In this document: positions 43,015 through 51,498 of the stretch, one piece after another
How positions within the stretch are numbered: position 1 is the first letter of the stretch
Layout of the letters: every line of letters begins with the position of its first letter
Source of the DNA: Flavobacterium johnsoniae UW101
Lineage (GTDB): Bacteria; Bacteroidota; Bacteroidia; Flavobacteriales; Flavobacteriaceae
Direction: 5' to 3'
DNA: 64,000 nucleotides
Assembly: GCF_000016645.1 (NCBI RefSeq)
Contig: NC_009441.1
Location: 1,922,001 to 1,986,000 of the forward strand
Made by a program: the position numbers and the translations under genes
The notes under the pieces: generated by a model
What the model was told of the DNA's origin: nothing
Seen by the model: only the letters and a program-made list of their open reading frames with translations
The model's database searches: none

Positions 43015-45285
43015 GTGTCAAAATCTGTTATACTCTTTTTTTTATTCTGTTTTTCAAACATTTTTGCGCAGTCAAATATAAAGATCACAGGAAATGTAAA
43101 ATCTTCTGACAACCAGACTCTTGCAGGTGTCCATGTTTTATTTGAAATAAATCAAAAACAAAAACATGCAGTTACCGACACTTTAGGTAACTTTTTTGAA
43201 AGTATTCCTGCAGGGGATATGGCTTTAACGATTAATCAGTTAGGTTTTACTTCAAAAACAATTTACTGCAGTGTTCAAAAGGACACCATGTTTTCTATTA
43301 TTTTAGAAAAAGATATTGCTCAGTTAAAAGAAGTAATTATTTCAAATGATAAGAAAAACGGAATTAAAACCTTGTCAGGCGGAAAACTTTCTTTTAATCT
43401 AAAAGACCTAAACTCCGTTCCAACGCTTTTAGGAACAACAGATGTTATAAAACTTTTACAGCTAACGCCCGGAGTGCAAAATTCAGGCGATGCAAATGGT
43501 TATTTATACGTTAGGGGCGGCGATCCCGGACACAACGCGATTTTGTATAATGAAACGCCAATTTATGGAATGTCGCATTTACTGGGAATATTTCCTTTCT
43601 ACAATACAGATCATATTAAAGATATAGAATTTGATAAATCAAGCTCAAATGCAAAATACGGCGGACGTTTGAGTTCTACAACGCTTTTAAATACCAATAA
43701 AAAAATACCTTCTGAATTCTCAATTCAGGGAAATGCCGGAATTTTGGCTTCGCAATTAACATTAGCAGTTCCGATTAACGATAAAAACGGTTTCTATATT
43801 TCTGGCAGAAAAACGTATATTGATGAAGTTGTGGGGCCGTTATTAAAATCAGATTCAGAAAACGATGTTCAGGATATGAAATATGGTTTTTCGGATGCAA
43901 ACTTTACTTTTTTATCTCAAATTTCTACAAAGAATTTATTTTCATTTGATGCCTTTTATAGTGGAGATAAATTGAAAGTTAAAGATGGAGATCTGGCACT
44001 TCAAACCAATTTAAAATGGAATAACTTTACAGTATCGCCATCTTTAACGACGATATTTTCTCCTAAAGTAAGCATGTCTAATTCTGTTTATTTTAGTCAT
44101 TATTCTAATGATTTAGATATGGAACAGGCAGCGATTCATTTTGGGGTTTCTTCTTATGTAAAGGATTTTGGGTTTGCAAATGCAGTTCGATTTTCGATTC
44201 ATAATATTCCATTTGAATCAGGATTGCAATATGTTTATCACAATTTACAGCCTCAAAAAGTAAATGTAGAAAACCTGACAACGATTGATAATAATTCACA
44301 AAGTGTGATTAATGCCAATGAAGCAGCAATTTTTGCAAACGCAAAACCCAAATTGTTTGAGAATGTAACCGCAGATTTAGGTCTTCGAATTAATTATTAC
44401 ACTTCTGGAGCAAATTCGTATCTGCATTTTCAGCCGAGAGCGGTATTGAATTATTATGCAAATGAAAAATATTCGTTTTATGCTTCTTACAACAGACAGT
44501 ATCAATATTTGAGTTTAATTACAACTTCAAGCGTAGGTATCCCGACTGATTTTTGGATTGCAAGTTCGGATGGTATTAAGCCGCAGTCTTCAAATGAATT
44601 TTCAATTGGATCAAACCAAAATATTACCAGAAATTTTTCTTCTTCTTTTGGAGGATTTTACCGTTCGATGAAAAATCTGCTCGAATACCCTTATGGAATA
44701 ACGCAGTTTAATGAAACTACAACTTTAAAAAATGATTTGTATGTGGGCGAAGGGAAAGCGTATGGATTTGAAATGATGCTCAAAAAAAGCAACGGAAAAT
44801 TTACGGGCTGGCTTAGTTATACCTTAAGCTGGTCTGAACGAAATTTTGATGAATTAAATAACGGAAAAACATATTTTGCAAAGTATGACAGAAGGCATAG
44901 TCTTTCTGTAGTGGGAATGTACGATTTAAACGCAAAGTGGAATTTTGGAGTTACCCAGATATTTGGTTCCGGAAATCGATTTACAATGCCGACTTCCTGG
45001 TATTTTATAAACAATAATCCGGTGAAAGAATATTCAGGATATAATAATGCTCAAATGCCAAATTATATTAGAACAGACATCTCTGCCAATTATTATTTTA
45101 TAAAAACAGCAAAAAAAGAAAGCGCATTAAATTTCTCTATTTACAATACTTTCAATATATCAAATCCTATTTATGTGGTTTTAAATGTTAGAACTACTGA
45201 TAATAAAAATGAAATATTAGTTACACAGGATAAAAAGGTTTTATATCGAATTTTGCCTTCAATAAGCTGGCGATTTAAATTTTAA
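43015..45285 (+). CDS. TonB-dependent receptor with carboxypeptidase-regulatory-like domain
   Basis: 756-residue outer-membrane receptor starting at GTG. Signal peptide (ending FSNIFAQ), CarboxypepD_reg-like domain (about 22-100: GNVKSSDNQTLAGVHVLF), plug (about 120-220, with GVQNSGDANGYLYVRGGDPGHNAILYNETPI) and barrel ending SISWRFKF. It is coupled to a DUF4249 lipoprotein gene 3 bp downstream, a recurring pair in Flavobacteriia. No FecI/FecR regulators adjacent. Ligand unknown. Confidence 0.92.
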   Translation: MSKSVILFFLFCFSNIFAQSNIKITGNVKSSDNQTLAGVHVLFEINQKQKHAVTDTLGNFFESIPAGDMALTINQLGFTSKTIYCSVQKDTMFSIILEKDIAQLKEVIISNDKKNGIKTLSGGKLSFNLKDLNSVPTLLGTTDVIKLLQLTPGVQNSGDANGYLYVRGGDPGHNAILYNETPIYGMSHLLGIFPFYNTDHIKDIEFDKSSSNAKYGGRLSSTTLLNTNKKIPSEFSIQGNAGILASQLTLAVPINDKNGFYISGRKTYIDEVVGPLLKSDSENDVQDMKYGFSDANFTFLSQISTKNLFSFDAFYSGDKLKVKDGDLALQTNLKWNNFTVSPSLTTIFSPKVSMSNSVYFSHYSNDLDMEQAAIHFGVSSYVKDFGFANAVRFSIHNIPFESGLQYVYHNLQPQKVNVENLTTIDNNSQSVINANEAAIFANAKPKLFENVTADLGLRINYYTSGANSYLHFQPRAVLNYYANEKYSFYASYNRQYQYLSLITTSSVGIPTDFWIASSDGIKPQSSNEFSIGSNQNITRNFSSSFGGFYRSMKNLLEYPYGITQFNETTTLKNDLYVGEGKAYGFEMMLKKSNGKFTGWLSYTLSWSERNFDELNNGKTYFAKYDRRHSLSVVGMYDLNAKWNFGVTQIFGSGNRFTMPTSWYFINNNPVKEYSGYNNAQMPNYIRTDISANYYFIKTAKKESALNFSIYNTFNISNPIYVVLNVRTTDNKNEILVTQDKKVLYRILPSISWRFKF

Positions 45286-45288
45286 ATT

Positions 45289-46143
45289 ATGAAAAAGTAT
45301 ATCATTTTATTTTTTTCTTTTTTGCTCTTGAGTTGTTCTAATGATGATGTAAGCGTTCAAAAAAGCAAAGAATCTAAAATAGTGGTTGAAGGATGGATTG
45401 AAGAAGGTGATTTTGCTAATGTTTTACTGTCGAGCAGTATTCCGGTTAGAGATGTTGTAGATACCACAAATGTTTTGCAGCACGTTATCAGGTCTGCAAA
45501 AATCACAATTTCTGACGGTCAGAATTCAGAAGTTTTAAGAGTAAAAAATGATAAAAACAGAATTCCGCCATTTGTTTATTTTGGAAATACATTAAAAGGC
45601 GAAGCTGGAAAAGAGTATTCTATTAAAATTGAATATTTGAACCGCGTAGTAGAAGCAGTTACTACAATTCCAAAATCGGTGCCTCTTATTAGTGCTGAAT
45701 ATGTAAAAGAAAAACCTGCGGATACTACAGGTTATATTTTTGTAAAATTTGATGATCCTCTTAATGAAAAAAACTACTATCAGATAGCAACAAAAATTGA
45801 AGGGGAAGAGCCCATTTTTGTCCCTTCATTTTATGGTAATCTGGATGATAAGAATTTTGAAAGTCCTTCGGTTGCATTAAAAATTAACAGGGGAGTAATA
45901 TTATTTCCAGAAACACAACTCAAACCTTATTTTAATGATGGAAGTGTTATTCATGTAAAACTACGAACGCAGACAAAAGAAGCGTTAGATTTCTGGAACA
46001 GCTGGCAAAACGAAATCGTAAACAGCAAAAATCCTATTTATCCATCAAACACAAGTTTGAAATCGAATATAAAAGGAGGAATTGGCATTTGGGCAGGATA
46101 TGGGCAAAGCACCATAATTGTAAAAACACCTGCTAAAAAATAA
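45289..46143 (+). CDS. DUF4249 family lipoprotein
   Basis: 284 residues; lipobox FFSFLLLSC (Cys about 16) then a beta-sandwich-like domain recognised as DUF4249: KIVVEGWIEEGDFANVLLSSS near the start and GIGIWAGYGQST near the end. Such genes follow TonB-dependent receptors and may be their surface-exposed lipoprotein partner, like SusD-type pairs but unrelated in sequence. Substrate unknown. Confidence 0.85.
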   Translation: MKKYIILFFSFLLLSCSNDDVSVQKSKESKIVVEGWIEEGDFANVLLSSSIPVRDVVDTTNVLQHVIRSAKITISDGQNSEVLRVKNDKNRIPPFVYFGNTLKGEAGKEYSIKIEYLNRVVEAVTTIPKSVPLISAEYVKEKPADTTGYIFVKFDDPLNEKNYYQIATKIEGEEPIFVPSFYGNLDDKNFESPSVALKINRGVILFPETQLKPYFNDGSVIHVKLRTQTKEALDFWNSWQNEIVNSKNPIYPSNTSLKSNIKGGIGIWAGYGQSTIIVKTPAKK

Positions 46144-46178
46144 GCCGATCTGAATAACTCAAATCGGCTTTGTTTTTT
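46142..46178. terminator. Terminator between DUF4249 and the unknown lipoprotein
   Basis: AAGCCGAT and ATCGGCTT pair around a 13-base loop, followed by a short T run. It overlaps the DUF4249 stop codon and faces the convergent gene. Confidence 0.7.
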
Positions 46179-46192
46179 ATTTTAAAGATATA

Positions 46193-47512
46193 TTACTTTT
46201 GAAAACTTGCAGCAAAATCATTAAACTTAGTATAGAAAGTGTCAAATCCTTTTGAGAAATAAACACCCATTTCTACTTCAGTTTTATCGTTGAATCTTAA
46301 ATAATTCACAGCATTGTAATAGTCGATTTCAGAATAATAGCTATTATCTTCTTTTTCTGCATGCTGTACAATATCGGCGATTTTAGTCCCATCTTTTTTA
46401 GAAACTAAGATTAATTTTATATTCTTATTGAAATGAGCAACTTTGCCTTCTGCTAACTTTTTGTTGTAAGTACTCATGTCAGAAACATGTGTGTTAGAAC
46501 TATAAGCAGGATGAGGCAGACTTTTTTCTAATGCTATACGGTCAGCAGCATCTTGTGCAAGATTCATGTCAGCTATGATAACAAAATTATCCAATAATGT
46601 AACTAAACCATTTGCTTTACCTCTGTACTGGCCAAGTTCATCATTGCCAATTAATTTATCAACTTCAGTACTGCTTCCGCCAGTAAATGAAATTAGGTTT
46701 TTACCATTGTAAGTAAGAGTTGATTTTGCAGTGTTTTGTACTGCTTTTGTACTGCTCATTTCCCAAGTATAACCATCATTTAGAGTTACTTTATAAGCAA
46801 GATCAGTTGGAACTTGTTTACCGTCAGCATATTTTGCTGTTAGTGTAAAAATAGCAGCTTGTGTATTATCGATAGTTAAAACTGCATCTCCAGATGTTGG
46901 TAAATAGAACCAGTCATTTAGATCTGGTTTAACTTGTGTATAGTTACCCGCAGCAGAATTCCATGCCCATTCTCCATAAGTATCGATAGTTAAATACTTA
47001 ATATCAGAAGAAGTACTTTTTACAGTAAAAATTGCGTTGTTGGTAGTTTGTGCTTTTTTAGCAGGAAAAACAAATTTTAATTCAGTAGATGAAGCTGTTT
47101 TTACCCAGATTTTTTGAGTACTGTTCCAAGTGTATACACCATAAGCACCTGATACCGTTAAGGCTTCTTCGATACCATTGTTGCTTTTTCCATTAAAAAT
47201 ATCAACAGGGCTTTCGTTAAGCAGATTAGTTAGATTTTCAATAGTTTCAAGAGCACTTAATTTCTTTGTTTTGTCTAATTGAACAAGCATTTCATTTGCT
47301 TCTGCTTCTAATTTTGTTTTTTGCTGATCAGGAGTTAGTTCAGAATAAGGTTTTTTTAGAAGCTCAGCAATCTGCTCTTCTAAGGTTTTTTCTGGTTCTG
47401 GTTTTTCTGGAACAACTACTTCTGGTTCAGTTTCTGGTGTAGTTTCGTCACTAGAACATGAAACCATAAGCTGCGATAAAACTAATGATGCTAAAAGGAA
47501 TTTTTTAATCAT
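46193..47512 (-). CDS. Lipoprotein of unknown family
   Basis: 439 residues, not recognised. Lipobox LSQLMVSC (Cys about 19), a Pro/Glu-rich linker (about 22-45), a helical region (about 45-110), then a beta-rich part with two similar Trp-rich stretches (GVYTWNSTQKIWVKTASS near 135 and GEWAWNSAAGNYTQV near 180). The Trp-rich repeats suggest a surface-binding beta domain. It is alone between a terminator and the divergent hydrolase gene. Confidence 0.75.
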   Translation of the reverse strand: MIKKFLLASLVLSQLMVSCSSDETTPETEPEVVVPEKPEPEKTLEEQIAELLKKPYSELTPDQQKTKLEAEANEMLVQLDKTKKLSALETIENLTNLLNESPVDIFNGKSNNGIEEALTVSGAYGVYTWNSTQKIWVKTASSTELKFVFPAKKAQTTNNAIFTVKSTSSDIKYLTIDTYGEWAWNSAAGNYTQVKPDLNDWFYLPTSGDAVLTIDNTQAAIFTLTAKYADGKQVPTDLAYKVTLNDGYTWEMSSTKAVQNTAKSTLTYNGKNLISFTGGSSTEVDKLIGNDELGQYRGKANGLVTLLDNFVIIADMNLAQDAADRIALEKSLPHPAYSSNTHVSDMSTYNKKLAEGKVAHFNKNIKLILVSKKDGTKIADIVQHAEKEDNSYYSEIDYYNAVNYLRFNDKTEVEMGVYFSKGFDTFYTKFNDFAASFQK

Positions 47513-47586
47513 GATTTGTGTTTAATTAAATGAAATTATTGGCTTTGTTTTTTGGGGCGCAAGATAGCTTTTAAAATCTTCTAAAC

Positions 47587-47604
47587 TTTACGGAAACACG
47601 TAAA
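47587..47604. promoter_or_regulatory. Small inverted repeat in the divergent gap
   Basis: TTTACG and CGTAAA six bases apart, in the region between the unknown lipoprotein and the hydrolase. A possible operator; no regulator is adjacent. Confidence 0.25.
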
Positions 47605-47686
47605 AAAGTAAACTTTTTTCTGTTAATCTTTTTCATAAAAAATATTTTGAGAATATATTCTACAAGTGTTTAATAGATAAGTTTTT

Positions 47687-47694
47687 TACATTTG
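47687..47694 (+). promoter_or_regulatory. -7 box for the alpha/beta hydrolase
   Basis: TACATTTG lies 25 bases before the ATG at 47720. Confidence 0.55.
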
Positions 47695-47719
47695 TAGAAG
47701 AATTTTAAAGACAAAATAA

Positions 47720-48484
47720 ATGTTATACTCAAAAATAGAAGGCGAAGGAAAACCTTTTATCATCATGCACGGATTTCTCGGCATGTCTGATAACTGGAAA
47801 ACTTTGGCAGGACAATATGTAGAAGCCGGATTTCAGGTTCATATTTTAGATTTAAGAAACCACGGACGCAGTTTTCATTCAGATGAATGGAGTTATGAAG
47901 CCATGGTTCAGGATGTTTTTGAGTATTGTCAGGCAAACCAATTAACCAGAATTGATATTCTGGGACATTCGATGGGCGGAAAAGTGGCTATGCTTTTTGC
48001 AGCGCTGCATCCTGAAATTGTAGACAAATTGATCGTGGCAGATATTGGTCCGAGATTCTATAAACAGCATCATCAGGATATTTTGGCAGGTTTAAATGCG
48101 GTCGATTTTTCGGTAAAACCTAGTAGAAATGATGTCGAAGAAATTGTATCTCAATACGTTTCTGATTTTGGGACGCGCCAGTTTTTATTGAAAAATTTAT
48201 ATTGGAAAGAACCCGGGCAATTAGCATTTAGGTTCAATTTAGAAGCATTTAATAATAATCTCGATGCTATTGGAAAACCTTTGGCAGAAAACCTGAAATT
48301 TGATAAATCAACCTTATTTATAAGAGGAGGAAATTCAGGCTATATTCAGGATTCAGATTTGGATGCTATTAAAACGCAGTTCCCCAATTTTAAATTAGAA
48401 ACTATTCCAAATGCAGGGCATTGGCTTCATGCCGAAAATCCAAAAATGTTTTTTGAATTGACAACAGCATTTTTGAAAGAGTAA
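47720..48484 (+). CDS. Alpha/beta hydrolase (YbfF-like esterase)
   Basis: 254-residue cytoplasmic hydrolase. Oxyanion region MHGFLGMSDNW, nucleophile Ser84 in LGHSMGGKVAM and catalytic His in NAGHWLHAENP near residue 237, with an acid in the strand before. The closest recognisable relatives are YbfF-type acyl esterases; the true substrate is unknown. Single gene with its own promoter box. Confidence 0.9.
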   Translation: MLYSKIEGEGKPFIIMHGFLGMSDNWKTLAGQYVEAGFQVHILDLRNHGRSFHSDEWSYEAMVQDVFEYCQANQLTRIDILGHSMGGKVAMLFAALHPEIVDKLIVADIGPRFYKQHHQDILAGLNAVDFSVKPSRNDVEEIVSQYVSDFGTRQFLLKNLYWKEPGQLAFRFNLEAFNNNLDAIGKPLAENLKFDKSTLFIRGGNSGYIQDSDLDAIKTQFPNFKLETIPNAGHWLHAENPKMFFELTTAFLKE

Positions 48485-48576
48485 TAATTTTTAATTTGAG
48501 ACTAAAAAAAATAAGATTTCGGTCATTGAACAATATAAAATCATTATTTTTAAATAAATTTTAAACCTGAATAACT

Positions 48577-48921
48577 ATGAAATTATTACTTAGACTCCTT
48601 GTTACTGCTGCCTTGGTTTTATTATTGTCTAACCTTTTGTCAGGAGTTCATGTTGCTAGTTTTGGTACGGCTGTAATTGTTGCAGTAGTTTTAGGATTGC
48701 TGAATGTTTTTATTAAACCAATTTTAGTTCTTTTAACTCTGCCGGTTACACTTGTTACACTGGGCTTATTTTTATTAGTTATCAATGCAGTAATTATTTT
48801 GTTGTGTACTAATATTGTGGGCGGTTTTGCAGTCGATTCGTTTTGGACGGCATTAATTTTCAGTGTTATTTTGTCTGTTCTGCAGTCTATAACTTATAAA
48901 ATACTGGGAGACGATAATTAA
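48577..48921 (+). CDS. PF04020-type small four-helix membrane protein
   Basis: 114-residue integral membrane protein with four hydrophobic helices and the pattern VLGLLNVFIKPILVLLTLPVTLVTLGLF, typical of the YvlD/mycobacterial phage holin-like family. Despite the family name, no phage genes are nearby. Function unknown; membrane stress roles have been proposed for YvlD relatives. A terminator follows. Confidence 0.88.
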   Translation: MKLLLRLLVTAALVLLLSNLLSGVHVASFGTAVIVAVVLGLLNVFIKPILVLLTLPVTLVTLGLFLLVINAVIILLCTNIVGGFAVDSFWTALIFSVILSVLQSITYKILGDDN

Positions 48922-48974
48922 AAAACAAATGGAGCCATTAAAACTGCTTCAAATACAATAGATTAAAAACTTGG

Positions 48975-49016
48975 TTGGGTTGCAAAAATTTTATAATTTT
49001 GCAACCCAATTTTATT
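48975..49016 (+). terminator. Terminator overlapping the tig promoter
   Basis: TTGGGTTGCAAAA and TTTTGCAACCCAA are perfect 13-base arms nine bases apart, followed by TTTTATT. The right arm contains the tig -7 box. Confidence 0.8.
48994..49001 (+). promoter_or_regulatory. -7 box for tig
   Basis: TAATTTTG is embedded in the right side of the upstream terminator hairpin, 35 bases before the tig ATG. Confidence 0.55.
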
Positions 49017-49036
49017 ACGTAAATTAAAGAACGAAG

Positions 49037-50359
49037 ATGGATATTAAAAGAGTAGCAATAGACGCTGTTAACGAGACAATTGTTATGAACGTTGTTCATA
49101 TGGATTATAAAGGTCAAGTAGCAAAAAGAATTAACGAAAAAATGCCTTTAGCGCAAGTAAAAGGATTTAGAAAAGGGGCTGTGCCTAAAGATCTTGTTGA
49201 AAAACAATACGGAAAAGCTATTAAGCAGGAAGAGATCAAAAAAGTAGTTGATTTGGCTTTAGAGCGTTATATTCAATCTGAAAGATTAAATCTTTTAGGG
49301 ACTCCTCTTGCTAAAGTAAACGAAAACTTTAACTGGGATGCTGAAGAATTAATTTTTGAATACGAAATTGGTTTAGTGCCAAACTTCGAAATTGATCTTG
49401 AAGCTAAAAATAATATCGTAAAATATATCGTTACTGCTGACGATAAATTAATCGACGGACAAGTTGAGCGTATCCAAAAACAATTTGGAAAAGCAATTCC
49501 ACAAGATAAAGCTGAAGCTGATTCAGATTTAACTGGAACTTTCTCTAGTGAAGCAAACGGAATCAATAATACAACTACAATTTCAGTTGGTGCTTTTAGT
49601 AAAAAAGCTCAAAAACAATTCGTAGGTAAAAAAGTTGGAGATGTTGTTACAGTAAGCACAAAAGGTTTATTTGATGACGATCACCAATTAATGGATTACT
49701 TAAAAGTTGGTCACGAAGGTGTTCACGGTTTAGATGTTGAAGTAAACTTTACTATCGAAGCTATCAACGGTTCTGAGCCGGCTGAATTAAACCAGGAATT
49801 ATTTGATAAACTTTTTGGTGAAGGAAATGTTGCTTCTTTAGAAGATTTAAAAGCTAAAATTAAAGAAGATGCTGAAGCACAATTCGCTCAGCAGGCTGAC
49901 CAAAAATTATTATTAGATGTTCAGGATTTCTTAATCGAAAACACAAAATTTGATTTACCAGCTGAATTCTTGAAAAAATGGTTACAAACTGTTGGAGAGA
50001 AAAAACTTTCTGCAGAAGAAGCTGAAATTGAATACGCAAGATCTGAAAAAGGGCTGCGTTTCCAATTAATCGAAGGAAAAGCATTAGCTCAAAGTAATAT
50101 CCAAATTACATTTGATGATTTAAAAGAATTTACATCAAACGCAATTAGACAACAAATGGCTCAATTTGGACAAGTTAACCCATCAGATGAAGAAGTTCAG
50201 GGAATCGTGGCTAGAGTTTTATCTAACCAGGACGAAGTGAAAAGACTTTCTGAGCAGGTTGTAGCAGCTAAGATGTTAGATATCTTCAAAGAAAAAGCTA
50301 ACCCAACAACTAAAGAGGTTACTTACGAAGAATTTATTGCTGCTTCTTACGGAGAATAA
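49037..50359 (+). CDS. tig: Trigger factor-like ribosome-associated chaperone
   Basis: 440-residue protein in the tig-clpP-clpX order. The N-terminal ribosome-binding domain carries the Gly/Phe signature as KGFRKGAVP (about 42-50); a short middle domain and a long helical C-terminal cradle (about 255-420) follow. The middle part keeps only a reduced PPIase-like region (VEVNFTIEAINGSEPAEL), as in many Bacteroidota. It binds nascent chains at the exit tunnel. Followed by a strong terminator, so it is not co-transcribed with clpP. Confidence 0.93.
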   Translation: MDIKRVAIDAVNETIVMNVVHMDYKGQVAKRINEKMPLAQVKGFRKGAVPKDLVEKQYGKAIKQEEIKKVVDLALERYIQSERLNLLGTPLAKVNENFNWDAEELIFEYEIGLVPNFEIDLEAKNNIVKYIVTADDKLIDGQVERIQKQFGKAIPQDKAEADSDLTGTFSSEANGINNTTTISVGAFSKKAQKQFVGKKVGDVVTVSTKGLFDDDHQLMDYLKVGHEGVHGLDVEVNFTIEAINGSEPAELNQELFDKLFGEGNVASLEDLKAKIKEDAEAQFAQQADQKLLLDVQDFLIENTKFDLPAEFLKKWLQTVGEKKLSAEEAEIEYARSEKGLRFQLIEGKALAQSNIQITFDDLKEFTSNAIRQQMAQFGQVNPSDEEVQGIVARVLSNQDEVKRLSEQVVAAKMLDIFKEKANPTTKEVTYEEFIAASYGE

Positions 50360-50364
50360 ATTTA

Positions 50365-50397
50365 AGTCTGAAAGTCAAAAGTTATAAAGTCAAAATT
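50365..50397. repeat. Short-period intergenic sequence after tig
   Basis: Words AAGTCTGAAAGTC, AAAAGTTATAAAGTC recur with a period of about nine bases. An inverse version (CACTTTGACTTTAGACTTTTC) lies before clpP at 50603-50636, so the gap is bracketed by opposite-facing copies. Confidence 0.5.
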
Positions 50398-50442
50398 TAA
50401 GATTTTATTACAGAAACTGAAAGATAAAAAAAGGTTATATTT

Positions 50443-50475
50443 GAGCGTCAAAAGATATTTTGACGCTCTTTTTTT
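50443..50475 (+). terminator. Terminator of tig
   Basis: GAGCGTCAAAA and TTTTGACGCTC pair around a four-base loop, followed by a T run. A TATATTTG box at 50436-50443 immediately precedes the hairpin. Confidence 0.9.
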
Positions 50476-50602
50476 TGTTTTAAAAGCTTGTTGTTTTTGA
50501 ATTATTATTTCTTAAATTTCAAATACGAAACTTCTATGATAAAAAGAAGACAAATTGGCATCCTTTATAAAAAGGTATGAACTTTGTTTAATTCGTTTAA
50601 GT

Positions 50603-50636
50603 CACTTTGACTTTAGACTTTTCAACTTTAAACTAA
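50603..50636. repeat. Short-period intergenic sequence before clpP
   Basis: CACTTTGACTTTAGACTTTTCAACTTTAAACT is built of ACTTT words spaced about seven to nine bases apart and is roughly the reverse complement of the stretch after tig. Confidence 0.5.
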
Positions 50637-50640
50637 AAAT

Positions 50641-51315
50641 ATGAACTACGGTAAAGAATTTAAAAATTTTGCTACAAAGCACCACGGAGTAAATGCCATG
50701 TATTATGACAAAATCATCAGCGCTATGACGCCGACGAATTTAACTCCAAATATTATTGAAGAACGTCAATTAAATGTTTCTATTCTAGACGTTTTCTCAA
50801 GATTAATGATGGATAGAATTATCTTTTTAGGAACAGGTATCGATGACCAGATTGCAAATGTTGTACAAGCGCAGTTATTATTCTTAGAAAGTGCCGATGC
50901 ATCAAAAGATATCCAAATCTATTTAAATTCTCCAGGAGGAAGCGTTTATGCAGGTCTTGGGATTTATGATACAATGCAGTACATCAAGCCAGACGTTGCA
51001 ACAATTTGTACAGGAATGGCAGCTTCTATGGGAGCAGTTTTATTATGTGCAGGAGCAGCAGGAAAACGTTCGGCTCTGCCACATTCACGAGTTATGATTC
51101 ACCAGCCGTCTGGAGGTGCACAAGGTGTAGCAACAGATATGGAAATTAATTTACGTGAAATGTTGAAATTGAAAGATGAATTATATCACATTATTTCACA
51201 ACATTCAGGTCAGTCTTTCGAAAGAGTTCATAAAGATAGTGAGCGTGATTACTGGATGATTGCTGATGAAGCAAAAGAATACGGAATGATCGACGAAGTA
51301 TTAAGAAGAGGATAA
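50641..51315 (+). CDS. clpP: ATP-dependent Clp protease proteolytic subunit
   Basis: 224-residue serine protease forming the ClpP tetradecamer. Catalytic triad Ser129 (GMAASMGAVLL), His154 (SRVMIHQPSGG) and Asp203 (KDSERDYWM). The N-terminal extension of about 25 residues is a propeptide. It lies between tig and clpX, but separated from clpX by 183 bp that hold a separate promoter box. Confidence 0.97.
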   Translation: MNYGKEFKNFATKHHGVNAMYYDKIISAMTPTNLTPNIIEERQLNVSILDVFSRLMMDRIIFLGTGIDDQIANVVQAQLLFLESADASKDIQIYLNSPGGSVYAGLGIYDTMQYIKPDVATICTGMAASMGAVLLCAGAAGKRSALPHSRVMIHQPSGGAQGVATDMEINLREMLKLKDELYHIISQHSGQSFERVHKDSERDYWMIADEAKEYGMIDEVLRRG

Positions 51316-51336
51316 TTTTTATTAAGGTTTAAAATC

Positions 51337-51395
51337 TTTCAGGTTACAGGTTTCAAGTTGTCTAAAAAGCTTGTAACCTGTAACTTGAAAATTGA
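51337..51395. repeat. Short-period inverted sequence between clpP and clpX
   Basis: CAGGTTACAGGTTTCAAGTT faces TTGTAACCTGTAACTTGAAA about 10 bases further on. Both halves are made of TTACAGGTTnCAAG-type words. It can form a long imperfect hairpin and may end clpP transcripts. Confidence 0.55.
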
Positions 51396-51468
51396 AACAA
51401 AAAATAAATATTAAGCTGTAAAGGTGTTAAGTTTTAAAGTTTTAAAATCAAAAAGCTTAGAAACTTAG

Positions 51469-51476
51469 TATCTTTG
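51469..51476 (+). promoter_or_regulatory. -7 box for clpX
   Basis: TATCTTTG is embedded in a stretch of repeated CTTAG words, 22 bases before the clpX ATG. Confidence 0.55.
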
Positions 51477-51498
51477 CAGCTTAGTAACTAAATATAGA

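Noticed and set aside
48577..48921. Phage holin, hinting at a prophage
   Set aside because: The family name is historical; there are no phage structural, lysis or integrase genes nearby and the neighbours are core genes.
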